Part shown: positions 37,055-45,476 of the stretch, one piece after another
Layout: the number at the start of each line of letters is the position of its first letter
How positions within the stretch are numbered: position 1 is the stretch's first letter
Source: Bradyrhizobium semiaridum
GTDB taxonomy: Bacteria; Pseudomonadota; Alphaproteobacteria; Rhizobiales; Xanthobacteraceae
Direction of reading: 5' to 3'
Assembly: GCF_020329505.1 (NCBI RefSeq)
Contig: NZ_JAGKJJ010000014.1
Coordinates: 1-64,000 of the forward strand
DNA: 64,000 nt
Notes under the pieces: model-generated
Database searches by the model: none
What the model was told of the DNA's origin: nothing
What the model saw: only the letters and a program-made list of their open reading frames with translations
Made by a program: the position numbers and the translations under genes

Positions 37055-38068
37055 ATGCGCAGCATCGCATTTGCTCTGGCGGCCGTTGTGGCGGCAACGC
37101 CGGCCGCCGCCGATTACCTGGTCAAGGAGGTCGGCAGCTTCCATATCGGCGGCCACACCGAGACGCTGAATGGACTGCCTTCGAAAGAGATCGTGTTCTC
37201 GCCTGGCGCGCCGCCGATCAAGGTCGATCCGAACGGCGAATTCGAGGTCGAGCAGATGTATGTGCAGTTCGTCAAGCAGGCGAATCCGAAGTCGAAGCTG
37301 CCGCTGCTGCTGTGGCACGGTGGCGGCCTCTCCGGCGTGACCTGGGAGACCAAGCCCGACGGCAAGCCGGGCTGGCAGCAATTCTTCCTCAACGCCGGCT
37401 ACGACGTCTACGTCTCCGACGCGGTCGAGCGCGGCCGCGCCTCCTGGGCGCGCTATCCGGAAATCTTCAAGAGCGAGCCGTTCTTCCGGCCCAAGAAGGA
37501 GGCCTGGGAGCTGTTCCGGATCGGGCCTGCTTACGAGGTCGGCGGCAAACGCGAAGCGTTCGAGGGTGAGCAGTTTCCGATCGAGGCGTTCGACCAGTTC
37601 GCCAAGCAGGGCATCCCGCGTTGGGCGACCAATGATGCGGCGACGCAGAAAGCCTATGACGCGCTGGTGCAGAAGATCTGCCCGTGCATCGTCGTGGTGC
37701 ACAGCCAGGGCGGCAATTTCGGCTTCACCGCCGCGCTCAATGCGCCCGACAAGGTGAAGGCGCTGATCGCGCTCGAGCCGTCGGGAGCGCCGGACCCGAC
37801 CAAGGCCGACGCCGCCAGGCTGAAGGGCGTGCCGCATCTGATCGTGTGGGGCGATTTCCTCGACCGCGTTCCGGTGTGGGCGAAGCTCGCCGTCAACCCG
37901 ACCAGATGGGGCCAGGCGATCGCGGCCGCCGGCGGCAAGGTCGATACGTTCGAACTGCCGAAGCTGGGGATCAAGGGCAACACCCACATGATGATGATGG
38001 ACCGCAACTCGGACGACATCGCCAAACTCGTCAAGGACTGGATCGAGAAGCAGGGGCTGGAAAAGTAG
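37055..38068 (+). CDS. Secreted alpha/beta hydrolase (esterase-like)
   Basis: A 337-residue protein. MRSIAFALAAVVAATPAAAD is a signal peptide with a likely AAA cleavage site. LPLLLWHGGGLSGVTWE is the oxyanion region, CIVVVHSQGGNFGFTAAL holds the nucleophile Ser, and GIKGNTHMMMMDRNSDDI carries the catalytic His; GDFLDRV may supply the acid. It resembles the bacterial esterases with HSQGG and NTHMMMMD. It acts in the periplasm on an unknown ester. The next gene, also a hydrolase, is convergent and 6 bp away. Confidence 0.87.
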   Translation: MRSIAFALAAVVAATPAAADYLVKEVGSFHIGGHTETLNGLPSKEIVFSPGAPPIKVDPNGEFEVEQMYVQFVKQANPKSKLPLLLWHGGGLSGVTWETKPDGKPGWQQFFLNAGYDVYVSDAVERGRASWARYPEIFKSEPFFRPKKEAWELFRIGPAYEVGGKREAFEGEQFPIEAFDQFAKQGIPRWATNDAATQKAYDALVQKICPCIVVVHSQGGNFGFTAALNAPDKVKALIALEPSGAPDPTKADAARLKGVPHLIVWGDFLDRVPVWAKLAVNPTRWGQAIAAAGGKVDTFELPKLGIKGNTHMMMMDRNSDDIAKLVKDWIEKQGLEK

Positions 38069-38074
38069 CGGGCG

Positions 38075-39139
38075 TCAGTTTGCGAGGAAGGAGACAACTT
38101 CCTGCAGCAGCTCGTCACGTCCGCGCTCCGGTCGGTCGAGATGCACATAATGCGTCGCGCCCTTGAGCGTGACGACGCGCAGCGCAGCCGCGCGCACGGC
38201 GTCGTGCGCGAAGGCATCCGCATCCTCGGGCCGGCTCCAGAAATCGTGCTCGCAGCGGACCACCAGCGTCCGCGCCGTGATCGACGACGCGTCGAACAGG
38301 CGCCGTCCGCTCGCCTGATAAAAGCTGTCCTCGATCGCGCCCATCGGCGCGCGGAACGCCGGCGGATTGTGGCTGAACGACTGCGGATCGCTGTCGAGCG
38401 CAGCCTTCTGATAGGCGGCAACCAGCGCAGGATCGCGCCAGGTCGCCTTGTCCGCGATCGGGATCGACCGGTCCCAGCCGGGCAGCAGCGAGTTGGCATC
38501 GTTGCGGGCGTAGGCGCCGATGCCAGGGTTGATGCGGTCGGGATGCGCGGGATCGCTGTTGGGCGAGCCCGGCCCAAGCTGGGCATGCCGGTCCGAGCCG
38601 CCGTAGATCGCGTTGAGCGTCACCAGATCAGCGACGCGCTCGGGGTGTTGTGCGCTGTAATAGGCGGCCCACATGCCGCCGGTGGCCCAGCCGAGCAGCG
38701 CGACGCTCTCGCTGTCCGATCTTTGCCGCGCCGCTGCAACCACGGCCGCGATGTCGCGTGCGGCTTCATGGGCATGCACGACAGGACGGCTGGCATGTGC
38801 CGGCTGCTCCAGCTCCGGCGGGCGCTGCGAACAGCCGTAGCCCCTGATGTCCATCACGTAGACCGCCCGCCCGGTGCGCGCGACGAGGTCTGCGGCGAGC
38901 GAGCCATTGGGCACCGCGAGGTCGAAGCTGGCGATGCCAGGCACGCGCGCACCGTGGATCAGGATCAACGGCTGTTGTCGGGGACGGCCGCCAGGCGCGC
39001 GCAGCTCGCGCACGCATAGACGCATGCCATCGTCGGTCGTGACGTGAAAGTCGTGCCGCGAGACCACGGCTTCGGTGGCGTTCGCCGGCTCGCCAGCTCC
39101 GGGTGCCAGCGCCGCCAGCGTCAGGACGAAATGCTTCAT
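38075..39139 (-). CDS. Alpha/beta hydrolase with Ala in place of the nucleophile Ser
   Basis: A 354-residue protein starting MKHFVLTLAALAPGAGEP, a probable signal peptide. Typical elements are QPLILIHGARVPGIASFDL, VYVMDIRGYGCSQRP, VVRCEHDFWSRPEDADAF (acid) and LKGATHYVHLDRPERG (His). The nucleophile elbow, normally GxSxG (as in GWSTGG), reads LLGWATGGMWAAYY, with GCC for Ala at the Ser position. The protein is probably inactive as a Ser hydrolase or uses another mechanism. Start at 39139; the frame to 39169 is possible. It is convergent with the hydrolase at 37055. Confidence 0.85.
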   Translation of the reverse strand: MKHFVLTLAALAPGAGEPANATEAVVSRHDFHVTTDDGMRLCVRELRAPGGRPRQQPLILIHGARVPGIASFDLAVPNGSLAADLVARTGRAVYVMDIRGYGCSQRPPELEQPAHASRPVVHAHEAARDIAAVVAAARQRSDSESVALLGWATGGMWAAYYSAQHPERVADLVTLNAIYGGSDRHAQLGPGSPNSDPAHPDRINPGIGAYARNDANSLLPGWDRSIPIADKATWRDPALVAAYQKAALDSDPQSFSHNPPAFRAPMGAIEDSFYQASGRRLFDASSITARTLVVRCEHDFWSRPEDADAFAHDAVRAAALRVVTLKGATHYVHLDRPERGRDELLQEVVSFLAN

Positions 39140-39257
39140 GAGGTTTGCAACCGATCGCTGTCTGAACATTCCCGGAGTCTAGGAAGGCATCGGCTGTTGA
39201 TCCAATACCGATTGCCTCAAGACGCGATACAGCCGCCGTATCGCTCCCCTGGCCCCG

Positions 39258-40166
39258 CTAGTCGGAAGCCGCGGCATCGCGCGAGGCGAGTAGTGCCGCC
39301 AGTGCTGGCGAGCTGTCATTGCGCCGCCAGGCCAGTGCGACCTCATAGGGCACAGGCGAGGCGCCGCCGTCGATTCCGCGGAACACGACGGACTCCCAAC
39401 CGGCCGTTCTGAACAACGCCGGCACCAGCGCAACGCCAAGCCCGGCGGCGACGAGCCCGACGATGGTTTCCATCTGCACGGCACGCTGCGCGACCTGAGG
39501 CGCGAAGCCGGCGGCGGCACAGGCGCGAATCACCCGGTCGTGAAGCCCGGGCCCCTCACTGGCAGGAAACAGAATCCATGGCTCGCGCGCCAGCGCAGCC
39601 AGCGGCAAGGGCGCCTGCGGCTGCCGTGCCAAGTCGTGCCGGGCAGGCAGGGCTGCGACGAGCTCGCTGCGCAGCACGGTGCGCGTCGCGATGTGCTGCT
39701 CCGTGCCGGCGGGAAGCGGCAGCGCGACGATGCCGAGGTCGAGGCGATCGTCCAGCAGCGCTGCGGCCTGCCGCGCGGTCGGGGCCTCCATCAGCTCGAG
39801 CGCCACTTCGGGATGGGTCTCGCGAAAATTGGCGATCAGGTTCGGCACGATGTGGCGGACCGCGGTGGCGACAAAGCCGATCCGCAGCGAGCCGGTCAGC
39901 CCCGCGGCGGCGCGTTGCGTCAGCGCGACGGCTCGTTCCGCCTGCGCAATGGTGCGCCGGGCTTCGTCGCGCAGCACCTGGCCGGCTGCGGTGAGGCCGC
40001 TGATCCGGTTGGTGCGCTCGAACAGCCGCACGCCGAGTTGGTCCTCCATCTGGCGGATCGACGCGGTGAGCGGCGGCTGCGCCATGTTGAGGCGCTCGGC
40101 GGCCTGCCGGAAACTCATGGAGTCGGCGACGGCGAGGAATTGCTGAAGCTGGCGCAGGCTGAGCAT
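39258..40166 (-). CDS. LysR-family transcriptional regulator
   Basis: A 302-residue LysR protein. MLSLRQLQQFLAVADSMSFR then AAERLNMAQPPLTASIRQMEDQLGVRLFER is the helix-turn-helix. The effector domain starts GSLRIGFVATAVRHIVPNLI, in the CatR/BenM-like style. ATG 40166 is chosen; the longer frame (40241) is Arg-rich and unlikely. It lies upstream of the second hydrolase on the same strand with a 118-bp gap, so the hydrolase may be a target. Confidence 0.9.
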   Translation of the reverse strand: MLSLRQLQQFLAVADSMSFRQAAERLNMAQPPLTASIRQMEDQLGVRLFERTNRISGLTAAGQVLRDEARRTIAQAERAVALTQRAAAGLTGSLRIGFVATAVRHIVPNLIANFRETHPEVALELMEAPTARQAAALLDDRLDLGIVALPLPAGTEQHIATRTVLRSELVAALPARHDLARQPQAPLPLAALAREPWILFPASEGPGLHDRVIRACAAAGFAPQVAQRAVQMETIVGLVAAGLGVALVPALFRTAGWESVVFRGIDGGASPVPYEVALAWRRNDSSPALAALLASRDAAASD

Positions 40167-40313
40167 CGCAGTCACATTGGCGGTGTCGCGACACAAGATC
40201 AATCGCCTTCGAGGCCGGTGCAGCGTATGCGCGCCGGACAATGTCCGCGTAGTGCCGCGGCGAAAGATCAGGCCGATCCCGCGGCGAAATACCCCAGGCC
40301 AACCAACTCCGCC

Positions 40314-41171
40314 TTACCGCGACAGCACCAGCATGTTGCCGGCGAGGATCGCGGCGGCACCGGCGAGCACAGGCCAGCCGAGGGCGAGGTGCTCGAACAG
40401 CGCGGACAGAACCAGGGCGATCAGCGGCACCACGGCCAGCGTGTAGGCGGCGCGGCCGGGACCGAGCCGGCGCACCAGCTCGAAATAGAGCATGAAGGTG
40501 ACGCACGACGCGGCGACCGCGAGATAGACGAAGCTGAGCAGGTAGGCCAAAGACAGGTCGGCTGCGAAGTGCACGCCTGTTGCCACGGCCCACAGCGCGC
40601 TCGCCGCTGCGCCCGCAAGTGCGCCCCAGCCGAGCACGGCGACGACAGGCAGTCCGGCGCGCTGATTGCGTGCGCCAAGCGTGGTCCCCGCGCCGGTCGC
40701 GACCGCCGCGGCCAGCGCCCACGCGAAACCGGCCGGGGATGTGGCTCCCGGCGACGCGACGCGCGGCAGGACGATCACGGCGAGGCCCAGCACGCCGCAG
40801 ACGGCGCCCCAGACAAAGCCCGACGAAATCGGGACGCCGAGCGCGGCACGCGCCATCAGCGCCGCGAACAGCGCCGACGTCGACAACACCAGCGCCGCTA
40901 GCCCGCTCGGCATCCGTGCGGTCGCTTCGTAGAAGGCGATGAAGGCGACGGCGAAGAACAGCACGCCCTGCAGTGCGACGGCCGGCACGTCGTTGCGGGG
41001 AATTGCCAAGGCTACGCCGCGCAGCCATCCGTAGCCGAGCAGAATGACGCCGGCGAGCGCCATGCGCAACGCCACCGACCACGGTGCGGCCGTGACGCCG
41101 GCCTGCATCGCGGTTGCCAGCGCGCCGCCGCCCCAGAGCAACGCGGTTAGCGCGAACAGCAGGGCCGTCAT
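40314..41171 (-). CDS. EamA/DMT-family transporter
   Basis: A 285-residue inner-membrane protein of 10 predicted helices in two EamA repeats. It starts TALLFALTALLWGGGALATA and has APWSVALRMALAGVILLGYGWL in the first repeat; the second repeat has WGALAGAAASALWAVATG and LVRRLGPGRAAYTLAVVPLI. It probably exports amino acids or related metabolites. Its ATG overlaps the stop of the MarR gene by ATGA (41168-41171), so the two are one operon. Confidence 0.9.
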   Translation of the reverse strand: MTALLFALTALLWGGGALATAMQAGVTAAPWSVALRMALAGVILLGYGWLRGVALAIPRNDVPAVALQGVLFFAVAFIAFYEATARMPSGLAALVLSTSALFAALMARAALGVPISSGFVWGAVCGVLGLAVIVLPRVASPGATSPAGFAWALAAAVATGAGTTLGARNQRAGLPVVAVLGWGALAGAAASALWAVATGVHFAADLSLAYLLSFVYLAVAASCVTFMLYFELVRRLGPGRAAYTLAVVPLIALVLSALFEHLALGWPVLAGAAAILAGNMLVLSR

Positions 41172-41674
41172 GATGAGCCGTCGTCCTCTAGCAGCGAACG
41201 CCAGCCGCCGGCACCGATGCGCGCACTTTCCGCTTCGAGCTTGCCGACGGCGGAGTCGAGCATTGCACGCTCGGCGTCAGCGAGGCGTGCGAGCAGGCGC
41301 GTCTCGATCGTGCGGCCGAGGGCGGCGATTCGGTTGAAGGCGGCCCGGCCGCTCCGCGTGATGCTCACGGCGGCATAGCGCCGGTCGATCCTGCCGGGAC
41401 GCCGCACGGCAAAGCCGAGTTCGACGAGCTGGCCGATGCCGCGGCTCACCGCGAACGGATCGAGCGCGCAGGCGCGCCCGATCTCGGAGGCATTGGCGCC
41501 GTTGCGCTCGGCGATGACGGCGAGGATGCGCCAGCCCGCCTGGCTCAGTCCGAACGTCTCGCCGTAGAAATCTTCCAGCGGGCGCGCGATTTGCGCAGCG
41601 ACCAGGAACAGGCGGTAAGGCAGCCAGGCGCTGAGCTTCAGATCGTCGTCGGGGACCGGAGCAGGCGGTCTCAT
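41168..41674 (-). CDS. MarR-family regulator of the DMT exporter
   Basis: A 168-residue MarR protein with the winged helix: SQAGWRILAVIAERNGANASEIGRACALDPFAVSRGIGQLVELGF, wing RRPGRIDRRYAAVSITRSGR. Start MRPPAPVPDD at 41674; the in-frame extension to 41710 begins with TTG inside the palindrome. It is the first gene of the operon with the DMT transporter. A 28-bp perfect palindrome lies 22 bp upstream and is very likely its own operator. Confidence 0.9.
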   Translation of the reverse strand: MRPPAPVPDDDLKLSAWLPYRLFLVAAQIARPLEDFYGETFGLSQAGWRILAVIAERNGANASEIGRACALDPFAVSRGIGQLVELGFAVRRPGRIDRRYAAVSITRSGRAAFNRIAALGRTIETRLLARLADAERAMLDSAVGKLEAESARIGAGGWRSLLEDDGSS

Positions 41675-41695
41675 GGCGCCGAGGCTCGCATGGAT

Positions 41696-41723
41696 AATTG
41701 CAATATGCAAGCATATTGCAATT
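41696..41723. promoter_or_regulatory. 28-bp palindrome, probable MarR operator
   Basis: AATTGCAATATGC and GCATATTGCAATT are perfect 13-bp arms around AA. It lies 22-49 bp upstream of the MarR start. This is unusually good for a bacterial operator, and its AT-rich sequence stands out against the GC-rich surroundings. Confidence 0.8.
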
Positions 41724-41764
41724 ATGGTGCGCGGTGAGACCTCGAGGCGCGGCCATGGCGCGCA

Positions 41765-41786
41765 AATCCCGACACACTTGTCACTC
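41765..41786 (+). promoter_or_regulatory. 22-bp element shared with 56704-56725
   Basis: The sequence AATCCCGACACACTTGTCAC plus TC is identical in the two places. Here it lies 115 bp upstream of the DUF899 ATG (41902). Both copies have the same orientation and a downstream ATGAC at +55 and +54 from the element's first base. It may be a promoter for an alternative sigma factor, or a regulator site. It is not explained by a repeat family in this window. Confidence 0.6.
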
Positions 41787-41901
41787 CCACCGATCGGTCA
41801 CTCTGCGCGAGGTTGGCGCATGACCAACGACGAACCGCGGACGGCAGGGGAACTGGGTTCCGGTGCCGGAGTTCGTCTCAATTCGGAAGATGGAGACCAT
41901 C

Positions 41902-42690
41902 ATGAACAAATCAGCCGAAAACAGTCAGGGCGCCATGCAGACCCCGCCCGTCGTGTCCCCCGCGGCGTGGGAGCAGGCGCGCCTGCAGATGCTGGTGAAG
42001 GAGAAGGCCCAGGTGCGGGCGCGTGACGCGCTCGCCGCCGAGCGGCGGCGGATGCCGTGGATGGCGGTCGAGAAGCCGTATGTGTTCGAAGGACCGAACG
42101 GCAAGGTCAGCCTGCGCGACCTGTTCGAGGGCCGCCGGCAACTGATCGTCTATCGCGCCTTCTTCGAGCCCGGCGTGTTCGGCTGGCCGGACCACGCCTG
42201 CCGCGGCTGCTCGCTCGGTGCCGACCAGGTCAGCCATCTGTCGCATCTCAACCAGCGCGACACCACGCTGGTCTATGCCTCGCGTGCGCCGCAGGCCGAC
42301 ATCGTCAGGCTCAAGGAACGGATGGGCTGGGAGATGCCCTGGTACACGATCACGGACAGCTTTGACGCCGATTTCGGCGTCGCCGAATGGCACGGCCACA
42401 ACGTGTTCTTCCGCGACGGCGATCGGATCTTCCGCACCTATTTCGTCAACAGCCGCGGCGACGAGGCGTTCGGCACGGTGTGGAGCTATCTCGACATCAC
42501 GCCGCTCGGCCGCCAGGAAGTCTGGGAGGATTCGCCGGCCGGCTATCCGCAGACGCCGCCGTACAAATGGTGGAACTGGCACGACAATTATGATGCCGAA
42601 GCCACGACGAATGCGAAATGGGACCAGGTCACCGATGCCGGCGTGAAGGCATTCCGCAAGGCCGCCGAGGAAGAGCGCAAGGCGACGTGA
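41902..42690 (+). CDS. DUF899 thioredoxin-like family protein
   Basis: A 262-residue protein of the DUF899 (thioredoxin-like) family: VEKPYVFEGPNGKVSLRDLF, then GRRQLIVYRAFFEPGVFGWP, DHACRGCSLGADQVSHL with two Cys, and SFDADFGVAEWHGHNVFFRDG. The C-terminal part has YKWWNWHDNYD. Family members are cytosolic and of unknown function; they often appear near AhsA1/SRPBCC or sigma-factor genes. ATG 41902 has GGAG upstream; the frame runs in from 41863. The upstream element at 41765 may drive it. A terminator hairpin follows. Confidence 0.87.
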   Translation: MNKSAENSQGAMQTPPVVSPAAWEQARLQMLVKEKAQVRARDALAAERRRMPWMAVEKPYVFEGPNGKVSLRDLFEGRRQLIVYRAFFEPGVFGWPDHACRGCSLGADQVSHLSHLNQRDTTLVYASRAPQADIVRLKERMGWEMPWYTITDSFDADFGVAEWHGHNVFFRDGDRIFRTYFVNSRGDEAFGTVWSYLDITPLGRQEVWEDSPAGYPQTPPYKWWNWHDNYDAEATTNAKWDQVTDAGVKAFRKAAEEERKAT

Positions 42691-42714
42691 GAGAGATCAC
42701 CTGAGAGATCTGCG

Positions 42715-42743
42715 TGAGGGAGGACGTGCGGCGTCCTCCCTCA
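42715..42743. terminator. Bidirectional hairpin terminator overlapping the LysR stop
   Basis: TGAGGGAGGACG and CGTCCTCCCTCA form perfect 12-bp arms around TGCGG. It separates the convergent DUF899 and LysR genes; the LysR stop codon (42741-42743, read on the other strand) is in the right arm. There is no clear T-run, but the stem is strong. Confidence 0.6.
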
Positions 42744-43631
42744 TCGTGCTTGTGATGAGAGTGCCTTCAGCGCCGACAATGTCTGCCGCAGCCCGCGATC
42801 GAGCCGCTTGTCGCGGCGGATCACGACAGCGAGCCGCCGATAGAGCTTTGGCGAGAGCGAGCGGACCACCAGGTCGCGCTGCTTCGGCTGTGCCGGAACG
42901 GCCATGCCCGGCAGCACGGCGCAGCCGAGGCCGGCGCGCACCATTTCCTTGATCGCTTCGACGCTGCCGAGCGACATCAGCGGCTTCAGCGACACGCCGC
43001 CGCGCGCCAGCCATTCGTCCGCGGTGCGGCGCGTATTGCCGCCGGGCTCGAACAGCAGCACCGGTTTGGTCGCCAGCACCGCCGGTGTGATCCGCGCGGG
43101 CAGCGGCAGGTCGCGCGGCGCGATCAGGACGAATTCGTCATCGAGCACCGGCGTGATCTCAAAGCTTCGTCCCGACACCGGCATCGTGACGAGAGCGATG
43201 TCGAGCGTGTTATCCTCGACCGCCTTGGCGATCTCGGCGGTGTTGCCCGTCGTGACCGTAATCTCGAGCGAGGGCAGCGCAGTGCGCAGCGCCTTCAGCA
43301 CCGGCGGCAGCAGGAAGATGCAGGCGGTCGCGCCGGTGCCGAGCCGCACCCGGCCGGTTCCGCTGGTCTGTTGCGCGACGGCATCGACGGCCGATGTCAC
43401 GGCCGCGTCGATCTGTTCGGCATGCGCGAGCAGCGCCGCGCCGGCCGCGGTCGGCCGCGCCTTGCGCCCGACCCGCTCGATCAGGGTCGCATTGAGGCTG
43501 CGCTCGAGCTGCCGCACCTGCAGGCTCACCGCGGGCTGCGAGAGCTGCAGCCGTTCGGCGGCGGCCGAGAAACTGCCCATCGCGATCACCGCCCGGAAGC
43601 TCTCGAGATAGCCCAGATTGAGGTTCTTCAT
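42741..43631 (-). CDS. LysR-family transcriptional regulator
   Basis: A 296-residue LysR. Start MKNLNLGYLESFRAVIAMGS (43631), then QLSQPAVSLQVRQLERSLNATL as recognition helix; an extension to 43673 is not supported. The effector domain starts GRVRLGTGATACIFLLPPVL. It is divergent from the GNAT gene (43736), which is followed by an MFS transporter. A 17-bp palindrome CTTATGC-TCT-GCATAAG (43642-43658) in the gap is a good LysR-type site. Confidence 0.9.
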   Translation of the reverse strand: MKNLNLGYLESFRAVIAMGSFSAAAERLQLSQPAVSLQVRQLERSLNATLIERVGRKARPTAAGAALLAHAEQIDAAVTSAVDAVAQQTSGTGRVRLGTGATACIFLLPPVLKALRTALPSLEITVTTGNTAEIAKAVEDNTLDIALVTMPVSGRSFEITPVLDDEFVLIAPRDLPLPARITPAVLATKPVLLFEPGGNTRRTADEWLARGGVSLKPLMSLGSVEAIKEMVRAGLGCAVLPGMAVPAQPKQRDLVVRSLSPKLYRRLAVVIRRDKRLDRGLRQTLSALKALSSQAR

Positions 43632-43641
43632 CAAAGTATCT

Positions 43642-43658
43642 CTTATGCTCTGCATAAG
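43642..43658. promoter_or_regulatory. Probable LysR binding site
   Basis: CTTATGC and GCATAAG are perfect 7-bp arms around TCT, 11 bp upstream of the LysR start. T-N-A palindromes of this size are typical LysR boxes. Confidence 0.6.
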
Positions 43659-43735
43659 CTGGCAAAGCTTCACTTATATATTGCGCGGCGGCATCCTTCG
43701 GCAACATCTCGGGCAATGCCGACGAAGGAGACAGG

Positions 43736-44293
43736 ATGGCAGGCGCCACCGGCAAGGTCGTGATCCGCGACGCCGAAGACCACGACATGGCCGACGTGCA
43801 GCGCATCTATGCGCATCACGTGCTGAACGGGCTGGCGACGTTCGAGGAAGTGTCGCCGACGGTGGACGAGATGCTCCGCCGCCGCGACGCCGTGCTGACG
43901 GCGGGGCTGCCGTATCTCGTCGCCGATGTCGACGGTCTGGTCGGCGGCTACTGTTACGCGACATCGTACCGGCCGCGGCCGGCCTATCGCCACACCATTG
44001 AGGATTCGGTCTACGTGCTGGAAAGCATGCGTGGGCGGCGGATCGGCGTCGCGCTGCTCGGGGCGCTGATCGCGCGTGTCGAAGCGGGACCGTGGCGGCA
44101 GATGCTCGCCGTGATCGGCAACAGCGGCAACGCCGGATCGATCGCGCTGCACCGTCGCATGGGCTTTCAGCCGGCGGGGACGCTGAAATCGGTCGGCTTC
44201 AAGCTTGGGCAATGGGTCGATACCGTGCTGATGCAGCGGCCGCTCGGGCCGGGTGACACCGCGCCGCCGGCGCAGAATGCGCCATCGTGGTGA
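43736..44293 (+). CDS. GNAT acetyltransferase, phosphinothricin acetyltransferase-like
   Basis: A 185-residue GNAT protein. VVIRDAEDHDMADVQRIYAHHV opens it, ATSYRPRPAYRHTIEDSVYV is the PAT/Bar-type strand, RGRRIGVALLGALIARVE is the acetyl-CoA loop, and IALHRRMGFQPAGTLKSVGFK is the end motif. It probably acetylates a small amine such as phosphinothricin or methionine sulfoximine; the family includes the bar/pat type, but this is inference. It overlaps the following MFS gene by 7 bp, so the two form one operon under LysR (42741). Confidence 0.88.
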   Translation: MAGATGKVVIRDAEDHDMADVQRIYAHHVLNGLATFEEVSPTVDEMLRRRDAVLTAGLPYLVADVDGLVGGYCYATSYRPRPAYRHTIEDSVYVLESMRGRRIGVALLGALIARVEAGPWRQMLAVIGNSGNAGSIALHRRMGFQPAGTLKSVGFKLGQWVDTVLMQRPLGPGDTAPPAQNAPSW

Positions 44294-45468
44294 TCGCGCA
44301 TCGTGTCGTTGCCGCCCTCGGGCTTGCACAATTGATCTCGTGGGGCGCGACCTACTATCTGATCGGCGGGTTTGGCGAGCAGATCGGCGCGGACCTCGGC
44401 TGGAGCCGCGACATCGTCTATGGCGGTTTTGCCGTTGCGCTGCTGGTGATGGGCGTGACGTCGCCGCTCGCCGGCAAATGGGTCGATCGCCGCGGCGGCC
44501 GCGCGGTCATGGTGGTCGGCGCGCTGGTCAATGCAACCGGCTGCGCCGGCCTCGCCATCGCGCATCACGTCGGATCGTATTACGCGGCGTGGATCGTGCT
44601 CGGCGTCGGCATGCGGCTGACGCTGTATGATGCCGCGTTCGCGGCGCTGGCGCGGATCGGCGGGCCGCAGGCGCGCCGCGCGATGTCCGGGATCACGCTG
44701 CTCGGCGGCCTGGCCGCCACTGTGTTCTGGCCGCTCGGTCACATCCTGTCGGAGCATCTCGGCTGGCGCATCTCGCTACTGGCCTATGCCGGCTTCGCGC
44801 TTCTGACGATCCCGCTTCATCTCATGATTCCGAACACGCGGTTTGCCGGGCTCGCAAGCAGCGGCGAGCCGGCGCCGCGGCAGCCCCGCGCTGTGACGCG
44901 GCGGCAGCTCGCGGCTGCCGGAGCGCTCTATGCCGTCATCATGACGGGCGCCAACTTCCTCAACGCCGGCATGTCCGCGCATATGATCGCGGTGCTCTCC
45001 GGCCTTGGGCTCACCGTCACGGTTGCGGTATGGATCGCGACGCTGCGCGGCATCGGCCAATCCGCCGCGCGGCTCTGCGAGATCCTGTTCGGCAGGCGGC
45101 TCGATCCGGTCGTGCTGAATCTCGCAGCCTGTCTGATCATGCCGCTTTCCTTCATCGCCGGGCTGTTCAGCGGCGCATCGACGGAAATGGCGATCGCCTT
45201 CGCGCTGCTGTACGGCGCCTGCAACGGCATTTTGACCATCACGCGGGGAACGTTGCCGCTAATCCTGTTCGACCACCGCAGCTATGGCACTCTGGCCGGC
45301 CGGCTGATCGTCCCGAGCTTCATCCTGCCTGCGGCGGCGCCGCTGATCTATGCCATTGTCATCGACCGCGTGGGCAATGCCGCTGCGCTGTATCTGTCGG
45401 CGGGCCTTGCCACGATCACGTTGCTTGCAGCCACGATGTTGTACCTGTTGTTTCCGGCGTCGCGATAG
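44287..45468 (+). CDS. MFS transporter
   Basis: A 393-residue 12-helix transporter: AALGLAQLISWGATYYLIGG, then VYGGFAVALLVMGVTSPLAGKWVDRRGGRAVMV with motif A, and PQARRAMSGITLLGGLAATVFWPLG. GTG 44287 is the start, overlapping the end of the GNAT gene. It may export a compound after acetylation by the GNAT protein. The next MFS gene (45477) is convergent. Confidence 0.87.
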   Translation: MVIAHRVVAALGLAQLISWGATYYLIGGFGEQIGADLGWSRDIVYGGFAVALLVMGVTSPLAGKWVDRRGGRAVMVVGALVNATGCAGLAIAHHVGSYYAAWIVLGVGMRLTLYDAAFAALARIGGPQARRAMSGITLLGGLAATVFWPLGHILSEHLGWRISLLAYAGFALLTIPLHLMIPNTRFAGLASSGEPAPRQPRAVTRRQLAAAGALYAVIMTGANFLNAGMSAHMIAVLSGLGLTVTVAVWIATLRGIGQSAARLCEILFGRRLDPVVLNLAACLIMPLSFIAGLFSGASTEMAIAFALLYGACNGILTITRGTLPLILFDHRSYGTLAGRLIVPSFILPAAAPLIYAIVIDRVGNAAALYLSAGLATITLLAATMLYLLFPASR

Positions 45469-45476
45469 CTGCGCGT

